Of a stretch of DNA of 64,000 nucleotides, positions 1-10,157 are shown one piece after another (the first letter of the stretch is position 1; each line of letters starts with the position of its first letter). The DNA is from Lobosporangium transversale. Taxonomy: Eukaryota > Mortierellomycota > Mortierellomycetes > Mortierellales > Mortierellaceae. The stretch spans positions 310,001-374,000 of the forward strand of contig NW_019029005.1 of NCBI RefSeq assembly GCF_002105155.1, given 5' to 3'. Below the pieces are notes generated by a model. That model was not told the origin of the DNA and searched no databases. It worked only from the letters and a program-made list of their open reading frames with translations. The position numbers and the translations under genes were made by a program.

Positions 1-2453
1 CTGAGTCTGATCGCGAACTCCAAAAAGAATACTTGCGAGAAAATTTTGAAAAAAGAGAGCGTTTGAGAGAAAAAGAGCGCGAAGCTAACGAGAGGCATAG
101 GCTGTGGAAAGATCCTCAAGGAAGGAAAATGTTACAATTTCGCGACCGTTTGGAAAGAGGGAAGAGGGAGCAATGGTTGCTAAGAAAAATAGAGCAAGAG
201 AGGAAAAAAGAAGAGGCGGAGAGAAGGAGAGTGTGGCGACGTGAACAGTGGGTGCAAGCCAAGCAAGAAGCCGCACACTCGAAGGCTATCGAAAGAGCTC
301 GCCGTCAAGAACGCCTACGGTTACAGGCTAGGTTTCAAAGGCTCGATGAACAAGGAAGAAGAGAACAGCGACGACGAGCGGCTTTCAACCGAGCAAGACG
401 TAGAGCACAAGAGCGAAACAAGATACGTGGACGCCATGAACTCGATGAACAAGCTCTCGATAGGAGGCTCAGGACGAAAGCGCAAGAAGAGATGGACTCC
501 TCAAGAACAAGGAATAATAAAATCCCAGAGGGTCATCATCGGTGGTTTGGCTCCTCTGAGTGCCTAGGTGTAGAGATCCCACAGGTTGACATGGACAATA
601 TACTGCGTCAAAGAGAGAAACTATCAACGATGAGTCAGCTAACACTTTACTCCGATGGGTCCCTTGAAGAGGCAGGAAGAAGGGCGGCGCGGATGGCTTT
701 CGGGTGGTGGCTCAGATAGGCCCAGAAAGCTTCTCAAATGTAGTTTCAGGTAGAGTCGATGGGTATGCTTCATCCACCAAGGCAGAGCTAGTAGGACTGT
801 ACGCAGCCATTCTAGTCAGTCCCCGTAACGTTCCAACGACTGTCTACATAGACAACATGGCGGTAGTGGTTCAGTTCAAGGACCTTGCTCAAAAGCGAGA
901 AGCAAGCACTGAACGGCAGCGATTGCGATCCAAGTACGCAGTGTGGTGGGCAGCCATTTCGAGAGCGCTCTTTAAGCAGGGCGGGAAGGTAACTGTGAAA
1001 TGGGTCAAGGGCCATGCTGGGAATAGAGGCAATATAAGGGCAGACCAAGCCGCCAAAGATGCTCATTTTAGCGAAATGTGGACAATCAAAGACTGGAACA
1101 CAACGATCTGCGCTGTCACGCTATTTTCGAGAACGAGGTGGTGGAGGATGATCTTAGACACCTGCTAAAACTCCAATCAGCAGTGAGAACACATTACTTG
1201 TGGGCGTCTCAGAACAGAGTCAGGAATTATATTGCAGACTGGCGAGAAGTAGAATGGAAAGCAAGCCTGCATATTCTTCACGATGGCAACACGCCTAGAG
1301 GCCTCTTCACCAGCCCAGCAGATTGTCACAAGAGAGCGCACAGAATAAAAAGGTCCATGGTATGCTTCCTACACTCACTTATATGAGGCAGTGGCGACCG
1401 GACCTGTATGAGACTGACATCTGCAGGATGTGTGAACAGGAGCAGGAGGACATAGAACACCTCTGGCGATGTCCCATGACACTGGACGAGCAATTGAAAG
1501 GTTGGAAGCAGGCCATAGAACTCATCACGAAGGATGGCAAAAGAGCATTAGTGAAGGAGAAGAAGCTCTGGGAAGACAAACAAGGGAAAACACAGGAGCC
1601 AAACCTGAATAAAGGAGGCCCTCGTTTACACCTGTAGCCGACAACGTGATTTGGGGCTCTTTGGAAGCGATGTTCAAGGGCGTCAGAGAGATTCGACATG
1701 CGAGCACTCTGTTTGGTGAGGAAGATGTGGATATGGGACGGAGGAACGAGGGTGAGATGCCCACTGGACTGTCCAAGACTTGTACCACGGTTTGGTGCCG
1801 AAGGAACTGATACAAAAATGGAAGACGATCTTCAGAACCACAGCATCGATCTCAAGGTACATTGTTTGCCGCTTTGTCAAGTCAATCGAGGAACTCGGCA
1901 GGACTGAAATCTGGAACAGACGCTGCAAAGTCACCGTCAACTGGGAAAGAGACAATGGTATCACCTCTGTGAGCAAACGCGCCAGGGGACGCAACTGTGT
2001 TGGGAGGCACAGACGTAGCAGAGGTGAATTCTTTGGCTCTCACCAGGGACAACGACGAACAGCAGATGTGAAGGCGATCAGGACTGAGGCAGACCGGCGA
2101 GTGGCGGCAAGCTACCGGCAGCAGGTGGAATTGGCGATTATGGAGCGCCTGGAAAGCTGTAAATTTTTGATGATTGAGGACAGCGGCTAAAGGATGACCT
2201 TCGCGCACAACAGGCCAAGTAGGGAGTAGAGCCGTGCCACAGGTCCTCTGGGACCAAGGAAGTCTACTCAATGCTGACGTGGTTTATGAACAGGATGTAG
2301 TACTGTGGCAGTATGACGATGCGGCTTCGGTCGATTATTGGATACCGCTTTATTTGCGACCCCAGTAATGGGGCAACCCATTTATAGAGCTAACATCTAA
2401 ATAAATCCTACATGACCTCGTGGGTCCTTGTTATCAAAAAAAAAAAAAAAAAA
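1..2453 (+). mobile_element. non-LTR retrotransposon (LINE) 3' half, copy A
   Basis: This is the 3' portion of a LINE whose 5' part lies outside the left edge of the window. In order it shows an open frame rich in Arg, Glu and Gln, an RNase H domain, a CxxC...HxxxxC zinc-knuckle of the kind found after fungal LINE reverse transcriptases, a non-coding tail and an A18 tract at 2436-2453. The sequence just before the A tract contains AATAAATCC and CATGACCTCGTGG, which recur at the ends of the neighbouring copies. The reverse transcriptase itself is not in the window. Frameshifts separate the RNase H and zinc-knuckle frames, so the copy is either dead or affected by the sequence errors seen elsewhere. 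Confidence 0.85.
3..1637 (+). pseudogene. LINE ORF2 fragment: charged linker, RNase H, zinc knuckle
   Basis: The frame is open from the window edge through about 700 bp of a very charged, probably helical stretch. It then enters RNase H at YSDGS near 650. The domain continues one frame over with KAELVGL near 780, YIDN near 847 and ADQAAK near 1040, which supplies the D-E-D-D acidic set expected of RNase H. A third frame carries CRMC and the HLWRC motif near 1420-1475. At least three frame changes interrupt it. The order RNase H then zinc knuckle is typical of the C-terminus of fungal LINE polyproteins. Confidence 0.8.
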
Positions 2454-2681
2454 GCCTTCCACACTCAGTGGATGATCGAGTCCGGGACAGCTACCTTGGG
2501 AAAACTAAACTGGACGTGGTAGAGCGGCTAGGTGGAATGGAGCTTTTGATGACTATGGATAGCGGATAATTTGTCGTGTTGCGCAACAGGCCACACCGGA
2601 AAGGTGGACTTTGAGTACCAACCACGGCGGTCAGGGTTCCATGACCCGAGGTCCTTATCAAAAAAAAAAAAAAAAAAAAAA
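2454..2681 (+). mobile_element. short 3' LINE fragment, copy B
   Basis: About 230 bp starting directly after the A tract of copy A and ending in its own A22 tract at 2660-2681. It resembles the 3' non-coding region of copy A: GCGCAACAGGCCA at about 2581 corresponds to GCGCACAACAGGCCA at about 2202, and CATGACCCGAGGTCC precedes the A tract. No coding potential remains. It looks like a severely 5'-truncated insertion. Confidence 0.7.
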
Positions 2682-3112
2682 GTGAGACCTTCCGCGCTCA
2701 GCGCCAGCAAATCATATAGGAGCAGTTATTGAACATTTTTGTACAACAACGGAGACGCCAGCCGGCCGCTATCAGCCGAGGGCTCGGCAGGACTGAAATC
2801 TGAAACAGGCGCTGCAAAGTCACTGTCAACTGCAGGAGACAATGGCACCACCTCTGTAAGCAAACGCGCCAGGGGACGCAACTGTGTTGGGAGGCACAGA
2901 CGTAGTAGAGGTGAATCCTTTGGCTCTCACCAAGAACATCGACGAGCAGCAGACGTGAACGGGATCAGGGCTGAGGCAGATCGACGGGTGACGGCAAGCT
3001 ACCGACAGTAGGTGGAGTTGGCGGTAAATTTTTGATGATTGAGGCCTACGGCTAAGGATGACCCTCGCAAATAAATCCTACATGACCTCGTGGTCCTCGT
3101 TATAAAAAAAAA
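2682..3112 (+). mobile_element. 3' LINE fragment, copy C
   Basis: This fragment repeats the end of copy A. The segment from about 2790 to 3015 is a near copy of about 1905-2135, including the shared ACGCAACTGTGTTGGGAGGC. It ends with AATAAATCCTACATGACC and a short A9 tract at 3104-3112. The first ~60 bp after copy B cannot be assigned. It is 5'-truncated and non-coding. Confidence 0.75.
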
Positions 3113-3944
3113 GTACTAATTCTATGACCATTGACCTTGTCTGCATGTCGATCTCTGAGGTCGCGAGCGAGGGGACAAAGATACGCGAGTGACTTGTTGA
3201 CAATACAACCCCACGTGTCCTCTCTTCAGGCGGGTCCATGATAAAGGTTGGTTCTACCGATGTCACTATAGCTTTCGGTGTCGTTGACAGACCTCAAGCG
3301 GCGGCTACCACAGTACAAGGTCGGATTGATGGGTTTGCTTCATCTGCCAAAGCGGAGCACATAGGCCTGCTTACTGCTATCCTCTCTACCCCTCTAGTAA
3401 AGATATTTGTGTGGAGCTCGACAACCAGGTAGTTGTGATCCAATATCAACAGCCTGTCAAATCTCGGCACCATATATTGCCTAGGAAACGTCCTCAATGT
3501 AACTATGCTGGGCTTTGGGCAGTAGTCTACTAACCCGTCAACGACAGACCAGGGTCAGTTGAGATAAAATGGTCCGTGCTCATAGCAACAGCGCTGGCAA
3601 TGTGTTTGCTGATATGGTGGCTACTAGAACAGCTAGAATGGCTTCTGCACCTTGGAAAGCCGATCTCAGTGCTCAATCTGATATCCAACACTTTGCATAC
3701 TTTCATGGCCAATTGATTGAACAGGGCTTCGTCAACTTCTCAAGCAACAAACCATCATCCGATGGCAAACAAGCATGGACAGCCCAACGATGCACAAAGA
3801 GAGCGATCTGTAACCTTGACGATATGGAGTAGCGATCAACGCTGGGTCGATAAACACCCTGTGCACTCTTTCCGCAGCAATGCCAAGGATCATATCAAGA
3901 AGCCTCAATGCCTTGAAAACCGCAAGACTGGACTCTATAAATGA
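3113..3944 (+). pseudogene. diverged LINE RNase H region, copy D
   Basis: Translated pieces in several frames match the layout of copy A but are clearly diverged. GRIDGFASSAKAEHIGLL near 3320 corresponds to GRVDGYASSTKAELVGLY in copy A. HSNSAGNVFADMVA near 3585 corresponds to the AGNRGNIRADQAAK region. Further pieces such as KQAWTAQRCTKRAICNLDD reach about 3830. The acidic residue context is partly lost, and stops and frame changes are frequent. It represents a second LINE lineage or an older insertion next to copies A-C. Confidence 0.65.
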
Positions 3945-4213
3945 GTTATTGCGGTCTTGATCGCACTCAATTCTCAAACTACACCAGCATGAGTGGTAAA
4001 CTGAATTTTGTTTATAGGAGTTCCGTAGCCATACTACTTTCCGTCCGAGCATAACCCTGCTTGATGATGCGGAAAAGTGAGCCTCAAAAGTCAAAATATA
4101 GGATGAAGTCCAAAGGAGGAGATCTTCTTATTTATCCAAATCAACTAAAAGCTAGTATACATGTAGTTAAAGGGTTCCAAGGTACCAAATGTGAGCAAAT
4201 GCCATAAATTTTA

Positions 4214-7200
4214 TTATAGTATGCTTGCCGGTCTTGGGAGGCTATGTTTCTCCATGGCAGTACGCAACGCCTTTATCCAGAGCTGCGTCAAATTTTCATC
4301 CCAATTAGCAGATTGCTTCACCCCACTCATCTTGGAGGATAGTTCAGTTGAAGGCAATGATTCAATTAATCCATATGTCTGAGCAGCCTCATACAACACT
4401 TGTACCATGTCATATGATGATTCTATTCCGTATGCACGGCCATCTTCATGAACAGCCCAAATGCAGCTGATAACTCTCCTGACTTGGCGTAAAAGCGTAT
4501 AGCATCCGCAGCTAAATGCTGAGTCAAATGGAACCCGGAAAGGATCAAATCTGTCGACATATCCCGTCCATAAGCAATCTGATCTTCCACATGCAGCTGT
4601 GTCATTAGTTGTTGGTATAAGTCGGTCAAAGTAGGTACATTTGATGGAGAGCTTGGAATGATCGCCGTGGGAGAAGCGAGCGTTACAGCGGCCTTGCGAA
4701 TTAAGGATGTTACGGCATGGTCTGGCGATCCCTGACCATCGCCCTTCGGAAAGTCCTATTTCTAACATTTTCAGACTGTCGTAATAGTCGATAAAATTCA
4801 TAGCCAACAGCTCCCTTCCTCGTTTACAGCTTTTGCCCAACAATTCTCGGTACATGCTCGATGCCACGCGACTAGGATATCCAGCATCTAATGCTTCCTT
4901 TAGTAGTTTTAGTGTTGATTCGACACCATATCGATCTGCAAATGAATTCATAAGAAGTTGAAAAGTCTCTGGATGACGAGATGCGTGAAGGGATCCATCA
5001 GACCTATCCTCTGTATCACCCAAGACGAGTGGCAAAGTTCTTGGTACAACTCACGAGCAAACAGTCGATCTCGGGCCCTTAATGCGCCACCAAGGAGGAT
5101 GTTCCAAGTTTGAGCATTTGGACGTATTTTCTGTGATGACATGATCTCTAAGATGCCAACAACTGTTGCTGGTATTGAGTGTCGAACAGCCCCTTCGAGT
5201 AGAGCATTGATGTGCTTGATCTCGTTTGCTATTCCAGAACGATCCATCTCCTCAAATACTTTGATAGCCTCTGACAGGTTCTCTGAACGAACATAGGTCA
5301 GCATCAGTTGTAGGTACATTTCGCCATCTCGCTTCACGCCCAGTCCTTCGAGTATTGATAGTATTCTTCGTGTCATGGGGGGCTGTCCGTATGCTGCCGT
5401 CAACTTCAAGACATTGCGGTACATGTGGACATCAGGCTTGACGCCATGGTTCTCAGCCAAATTACGAAACAGCTCTACTGACTCGTCCAACATGTCACTC
5501 TTAACCAAGCCACGTAACAAACGGTTCAAGGCACTGATAGATGGTACATGATTGTCTCGCAAAGATTTGTCCAATACCTCAAGGGCGGCTCCGAATCGAT
5601 GATTCATCGTTAGATCAATTATGACCTTTTCCGACACGTCTGCTGCCAATGGGAGTTCCTGATCGGTCAGCTCCTGGATCATATCCTGAACGCGATCAAA
5701 ATCATGGTCATTACTCGCTTGCCTCAGAATCTCCTGAAGCCCAAGTTCTGTCATTATTCTCCTTGATTCAATCGGGCTTTTCGCGCTATTCTGATCGTTT
5801 AGGCTCTGTAAAACGCGTTCAATCTCGATATTATGTGTTTTTGGTGAGCCAAGTTGGGTCCATTTATTCATTTCAACTAAACGCCTCATAAACCCCATAG
5901 CTTTCTGTGAATTTTTGTTAGCTGCAATGGATCGAATTAAATACTGAAATTGGATCTCATCAAGAGCATGTCCTTTCTCAAATAGATCGAGCGCCAATTC
6001 CATGGCCAGTGGGAACCCATGCTCATCCCGCCCCAGGCATATGACTTCAATTAATATAGGATTGATGACAGCCTTCCATCCCTCGATTGAACTAGGAGTC
6101 CGAGCAGCAATCGACTTCCCTTGCGATGTGGCAAGGCTTTGTATGGCTTGTTTTCGTCGTCTCAGGAACTCTATCCTTCCATCAGCCGCCTCCATATCCG
6201 TGGTGTTTCCTCCAGTACTCCCGCTTGTCACAACAAGCGGTGTTACATCTAGAAGATCGATACCACTTTGCTGCTGTTGAATGGAGATATATCGATCTAT
6301 AACCGAGCCAAGTAACTTTACTGTCTTCGTAATCTCATCAGTATGGATATAGCTTTGAATGGCATATGCAATCGTAGCGATCGAAGGTAGAGGCAAGCTC
6401 TTTTTTTCAGACTCCATCTGCTTCCAAGCCTTTATCCCTGCATGCCAGTCCCTTTCCTGAAATGCTGTGGCAAGCCAGAGACGATAGAGATCTGCATTGC
6501 GAAGGACTTTATGGGCTTTCATGTACTCAATCGTATTTTCCACAAGCTCTGATGGTGATTGAATAATAGGCAAATCCAGCCCATTTGTTTGTTTTGTATC
6601 CTCTGATCGCATATTTGACTCTGAGTGATCCAGGATGGACTGCTTCCCATTAACAAGTGTGTGTAATCGAGCCTCGGTGAGTAAGATGTATGATTGAGCA
6701 CTGCATTTACGTGCTAACTTTGGATTACCAAGGATGGTAGATGAACTAAGCTTAGCATATGATAGTCCTTATGGTGTGAGAGCCAGAAAATATAGGCGTC
6801 CCAATCAGCCGGTGTAAGTAAGTTAATGTGTCTCGATGTGAAAAGGATATTATAGAGTTGCTGAAGCGCTGGCAGTGGTGGGACTATGGATGATGGTATA
6901 CGGTGCTTTTCCATTAATGCTCTGTGATATGTCGTTACGTCCCAAGTGGGACGAGTGAGTATAAAATCGATCTGGATATATTAATAATCTCAAGTTATCG
7001 AGAGCCACGACCGCCTTCTTGATATGTATTGCAGCTGAGGAATGGCGAGGTTGTCTTATTGACGTATTCTTTTTTTTTGAAGACTTCACAGAATTTACGA
7101 CAATGTTGGGGGTATTATGAGTGTTTGATGGCGTACTGTTTGAAAAGAAGTCAGCTAGTCTGGAGCCACGAGTCCTTCGTGAGCGCTGCGGACTGCTATT

Positions 7201-7470
7201 GTCAGTGGAAGGCCGAGTCGCGGCACTAGCTTGAAGGTTTTGCGCATTAGATGCGCTTGAGGTGTGAGACTGGCGATATTGTCGGTATCCAAAGCGATTT
7301 GTAGTCGAGTTCAATATCTTACACTTTGGCGCAAGTACGTTCAAAGATTCAAAGAAATAACTTGTAGTGCAAATGCACTGGCTTAAAGACCGGGCACGTA
7401 GTGGGGTTACGCGTTTGTTGGGAACAGCATTGATTTTTTGCAAACGGTGTCGCCTCGAAAGATTGATCAT
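4214..7470 (-). CDS. pentatricopeptide-repeat (PPR) protein, probably mitochondrial
   Basis: The longest clean piece (6612-4948) contains tandem PPR-like helical hairpins, for example TWNILLGGALRARDRLFA and MYLQLMLTYVRSENLSEA. The N-terminal segment from 7470 begins with a basic, Ser/Arg-rich stretch that could be a mitochondrial presequence. PPR proteins usually bind organellar RNA. The protein is spread over several frames, with switches near 6920, 6770, 5040, 4690 and 4430. Repeat-like sequence continues after each switch without a gap that could be an intron, so these look like single-base errors. An alternative upstream start exists at 7642 in another frame. The gene is divergent from ATP23, another mitochondrial gene. 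Confidence 0.7.
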
Positions 7471-8010
7471 ATGAAAGCTTTGAAGTTGATATTTCTGAAG
7501 ACAATCTATGTGTCTTCATGCGCAAATGTTGTCGCGGAGTACTGAATGGCAAGTTAGCTGGCGATGTTCCATGTATTGAATGAGACTTGGGAAGGGAGCT
7601 GATAACTACAGTTGGCCATTGAATAGCTCTAGATTTCGACATGTTGTATCTAGGTTTATGCTAAAAGAGTTGTTCATAAGTGAGTGGATATCCTATGCTC
7701 TTTTGGAATAGTGAAAAAACAATTTCGCACCTGGTCTCGACAATACCTTCAGACGCAGCAGTTAGAGGCCATTTGTCATAAAACTTGTAGTGAATGGCGT
7801 AGAGACGTGCTGGGTAATGGAGGTGGTTGAAGGCAGGCACTTTTCGCCCTGCAAGTGTTGAGTAAACACCAAGCCCCGCCGGATCTATTCCTGTTCCCAA
7901 AATGGTAATGTTATATAAAAACAGGACATTGAAGTAGGACATTGAAATAATTTTCATTAGTTGCAGCATTACAACAAACCAACCAGCCATCCCCATTCCA
8001 ACTATTCAAA
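7471..8010. promoter_or_regulatory. shared upstream region of the PPR gene and ATP23
   Basis: About 540 bp lie between two divergently oriented genes. Open frames on the minus strand (7642-7349 and 7996-7661) have no recognisable domain. The first could be an extended N-terminus of the PPR protein. I see no clear core promoter element. Confidence 0.35.
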
Positions 8011-8961
8011 ATGGCACAAGCGCCCACGGAAGTGCCTGTAGAACAGACGCCGAAATCATTTGAGTCCTCAACCTGGGCAACTGCGAGCGGAAGTGCCTCA
8101 GAGAAGGAAAGGAAGGAAAACAAGTCATTTGAACGCTGGAGAAAGACTCTCTCACTTATTACTGGTATTGGTCTAACCCCTGAAGAATTCCAAGCTGAGG
8201 TTGATAAAGCAGATCGAAAGCAATGTGAGCTTCACAAAGAGCGTCTTATTAAGAGCAGTAGGTTACAGTTTCCCCCTCAGTTTGTAAACTTGATAAAAGC
8301 GTCACAGAAAAGGTGCATGAACTCAAAAGTGTCCTTGATATTAATTATCTTAGGTCCGGGCGTACGGTTCATGATGAGCAATTTGGCAAAGGCTGGCTGC
8401 CCACTGACCAGAGAGATGCTCGAATGTGTTCCTTGCGACAAGATAAATCTGGTGGATTCTCCAAAGATCATGGTATCATGCTTTGTCAAAATGGATTTTT
8501 CAGTAAAAAACACCAGGAGCACACAATGATTCATGAGATGATACATATGTATGACCATTGTGTCTTTAATGTCGAGTGGGACAACCTTCGTCATCATGCG
8601 TGCAGTGAGGTACCTTTTTTTTTTTTTTACACCTGTGTAGACGGTATTTTCTTAGTGTACGACACAATTTTTGTTCGTCTTTTTTCTACTACTAATTTTA
8701 TTTTAATGTTATCATCATCATTGTTCATATGTCGAGCTAGATTCGTGCAGCTGCACTAAGTGGAGATTGTAACTGGTTGCGTGAGGTGAGACGTGGAAAT
8801 TATACGTTTACAAAGCAACATCAAGAGTGTGTAAAGCGACGCGCTATTCTTTCGGTCGAGGCCAATCCTGAATGTCCATCTCGCACTGCAGCAGAAAGAG
8901 CTGTTAACGGGTTTTTGAGTCTTGTTACAATGATACACGGCCTTTTGATGAATTTTACTGA
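8011..8961 (+). CDS. ATP23: mitochondrial inner-membrane metalloprotease ATP23
   Basis: ATP23 is a zinc metalloprotease of the mitochondrial intermembrane space that processes and chaperones F1Fo-ATP synthase subunit 6. The ATG at 8011 opens a frame with a conserved region (FERWRKTL, TGIGLTPEE). The catalytic motif HEMIH lies near 8532-8546, followed by DNLRHHACSE. Intron 1 is 8610-8740 (GT-AG, 131 bp). Exon 2 restores IRAAALSGDCNW, the GNYTFTKQHQECVKRRA segment and the family's C-terminal NDTRPFDEFY, ending at the TGA at 8959-8961. Single-base frame changes near 8350, 8443 and 8909 break the reading frame, yet the conserved protein runs on after each. Confidence 0.88.
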
Positions 8962-9022
8962 AAAAAAATCCTCCTTTTTCAATCAGAAAAAACTAAAATA
9001 AAAAAAAACATAGAGTACTAGT

Positions 9023-9982
9023 CTATAACAAACTCTTCTCGTTTGCATGGTTATGAACCCAATGTGTAATCGTTTCAGCCACAGACACAAGTTGTCGCAC
9101 CTGCTCCATTGGGACACCCCATTTCTTGCGCCATAGATGTGGCTCTTCAATTGAGGAGGGACATTAAGCGGTACTAGTACCGCTACCAGACATAGCTCCG
9201 TCTCAGGGATAGATATTATTGAGGTGTCACTCAACACTCTTCCATATGTGTCAACGAGAATGCTTTGCACCAAATCTTGACTGCTGTTTCCAATTTTCTA
9301 AGGATCGGCTCGGCTTTTTTTTTTTTTTTTTTTTTTTTTTTGTTAAAAGGAAATTATAGGTTAATAAAGCATATGATCTTTAGTCACCAATAATAATGGG
9401 ATGGTTTTCGGACTTACTGTGATGCTGATAAATAGCCTGAAAGAGATCCCGGCCACGCCTATAGTATTCTTCAGGAGTCGTAGCATTTTTCGGTCCACGC
9501 ACAGGCCCATGGTTGTTCACAGCTGTTACTAGATCCGGATCAAGCGCGAAATTCACAGCGCCAAGAGCATTGATGCCATAGGGACCGCCGCACAAGGCCG
9601 ATCCTTTATAAAGCGCTTCCCGAAGCCTACGAATGAAATGTACTTGATTTGGCAAGATATCTGAAGAGGAAACGACAGGAGTCAGTGAAATCGATAGTGA
9701 CCCTTCGGCAATATCTGTTAAAGCCTGTTGGACCAGCGGGATGAGTAGCTTGGGGAAATTGGCTCCTGCCAGCGTGCATGCCTATTCAGAAAGTGAGGAT
9801 TTATGAGAGTTGAGCATATTACGTTTTTTAAAAAAAAGATAAAAAAATAAAAAAAAAAATAAATAAAAGCCTACGATTAGAATCGGTCGCAGTTCTGCAG
9901 GCGATAGCGAAAGTGCATTTCTCCATGAAGTAATGAGCGCTGTCGCCTCAGTGAGCAGGGATGTATTGTCAGCAGATGACAT
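9023..9982 (-). CDS. carboxymuconolactone decarboxylase / AhpD-like protein
   Basis: This is a small, mostly helical protein of the fungal CMD/AhpD-like superfamily. The exact reaction of these fungal proteins is not settled; some are peroxisomal. Three exons are visible: 9982-9875, 9781-9418 and 9297-9023. The introns are 9782-9874 (93 bp, A/T-rich) and 9298-9417 (120 bp, consensus donor GTAAGT, containing a T27 run on the plus strand). Diagnostic stretches are EALYKGSALCGGPYG, the EYYRRGRDLFQ helix and SVAETITHWVHNHAN at the C-terminus. A single-base frame change near 9118 precedes the last ~25 residues. Confidence 0.7.
9315..9341 (+). repeat. T27 homopolymer inside an intron
   Basis: Uninterrupted run of 27 T on the plus strand, inside the second intron of the CMD-like gene. 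The sense strand of that gene carries A here, unlike most other tracts in this window. Confidence 0.95.
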
Positions 9983-10157
9983 GAGTTTTTACAGATCAAG
10001 AGTTAATGAGAAGTGTACTTTTTTAGGTTCATTACGTTTTCAAAAATATTCTTTATATGAATGTGGGTATCGATGTTTACAGAGCTATTATAAATGCAAC
10101 CATTAAAGCTTGACATGGGCGACTACAAGCTATTGAAAATTAAATATAACGTTCATG

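Noticed and set aside
85-276. Minus-strand frame within LINE copy A, and other small frames overlapping it
   Set aside because: They are the complement of the charged LINE linker; no independent coding evidence.
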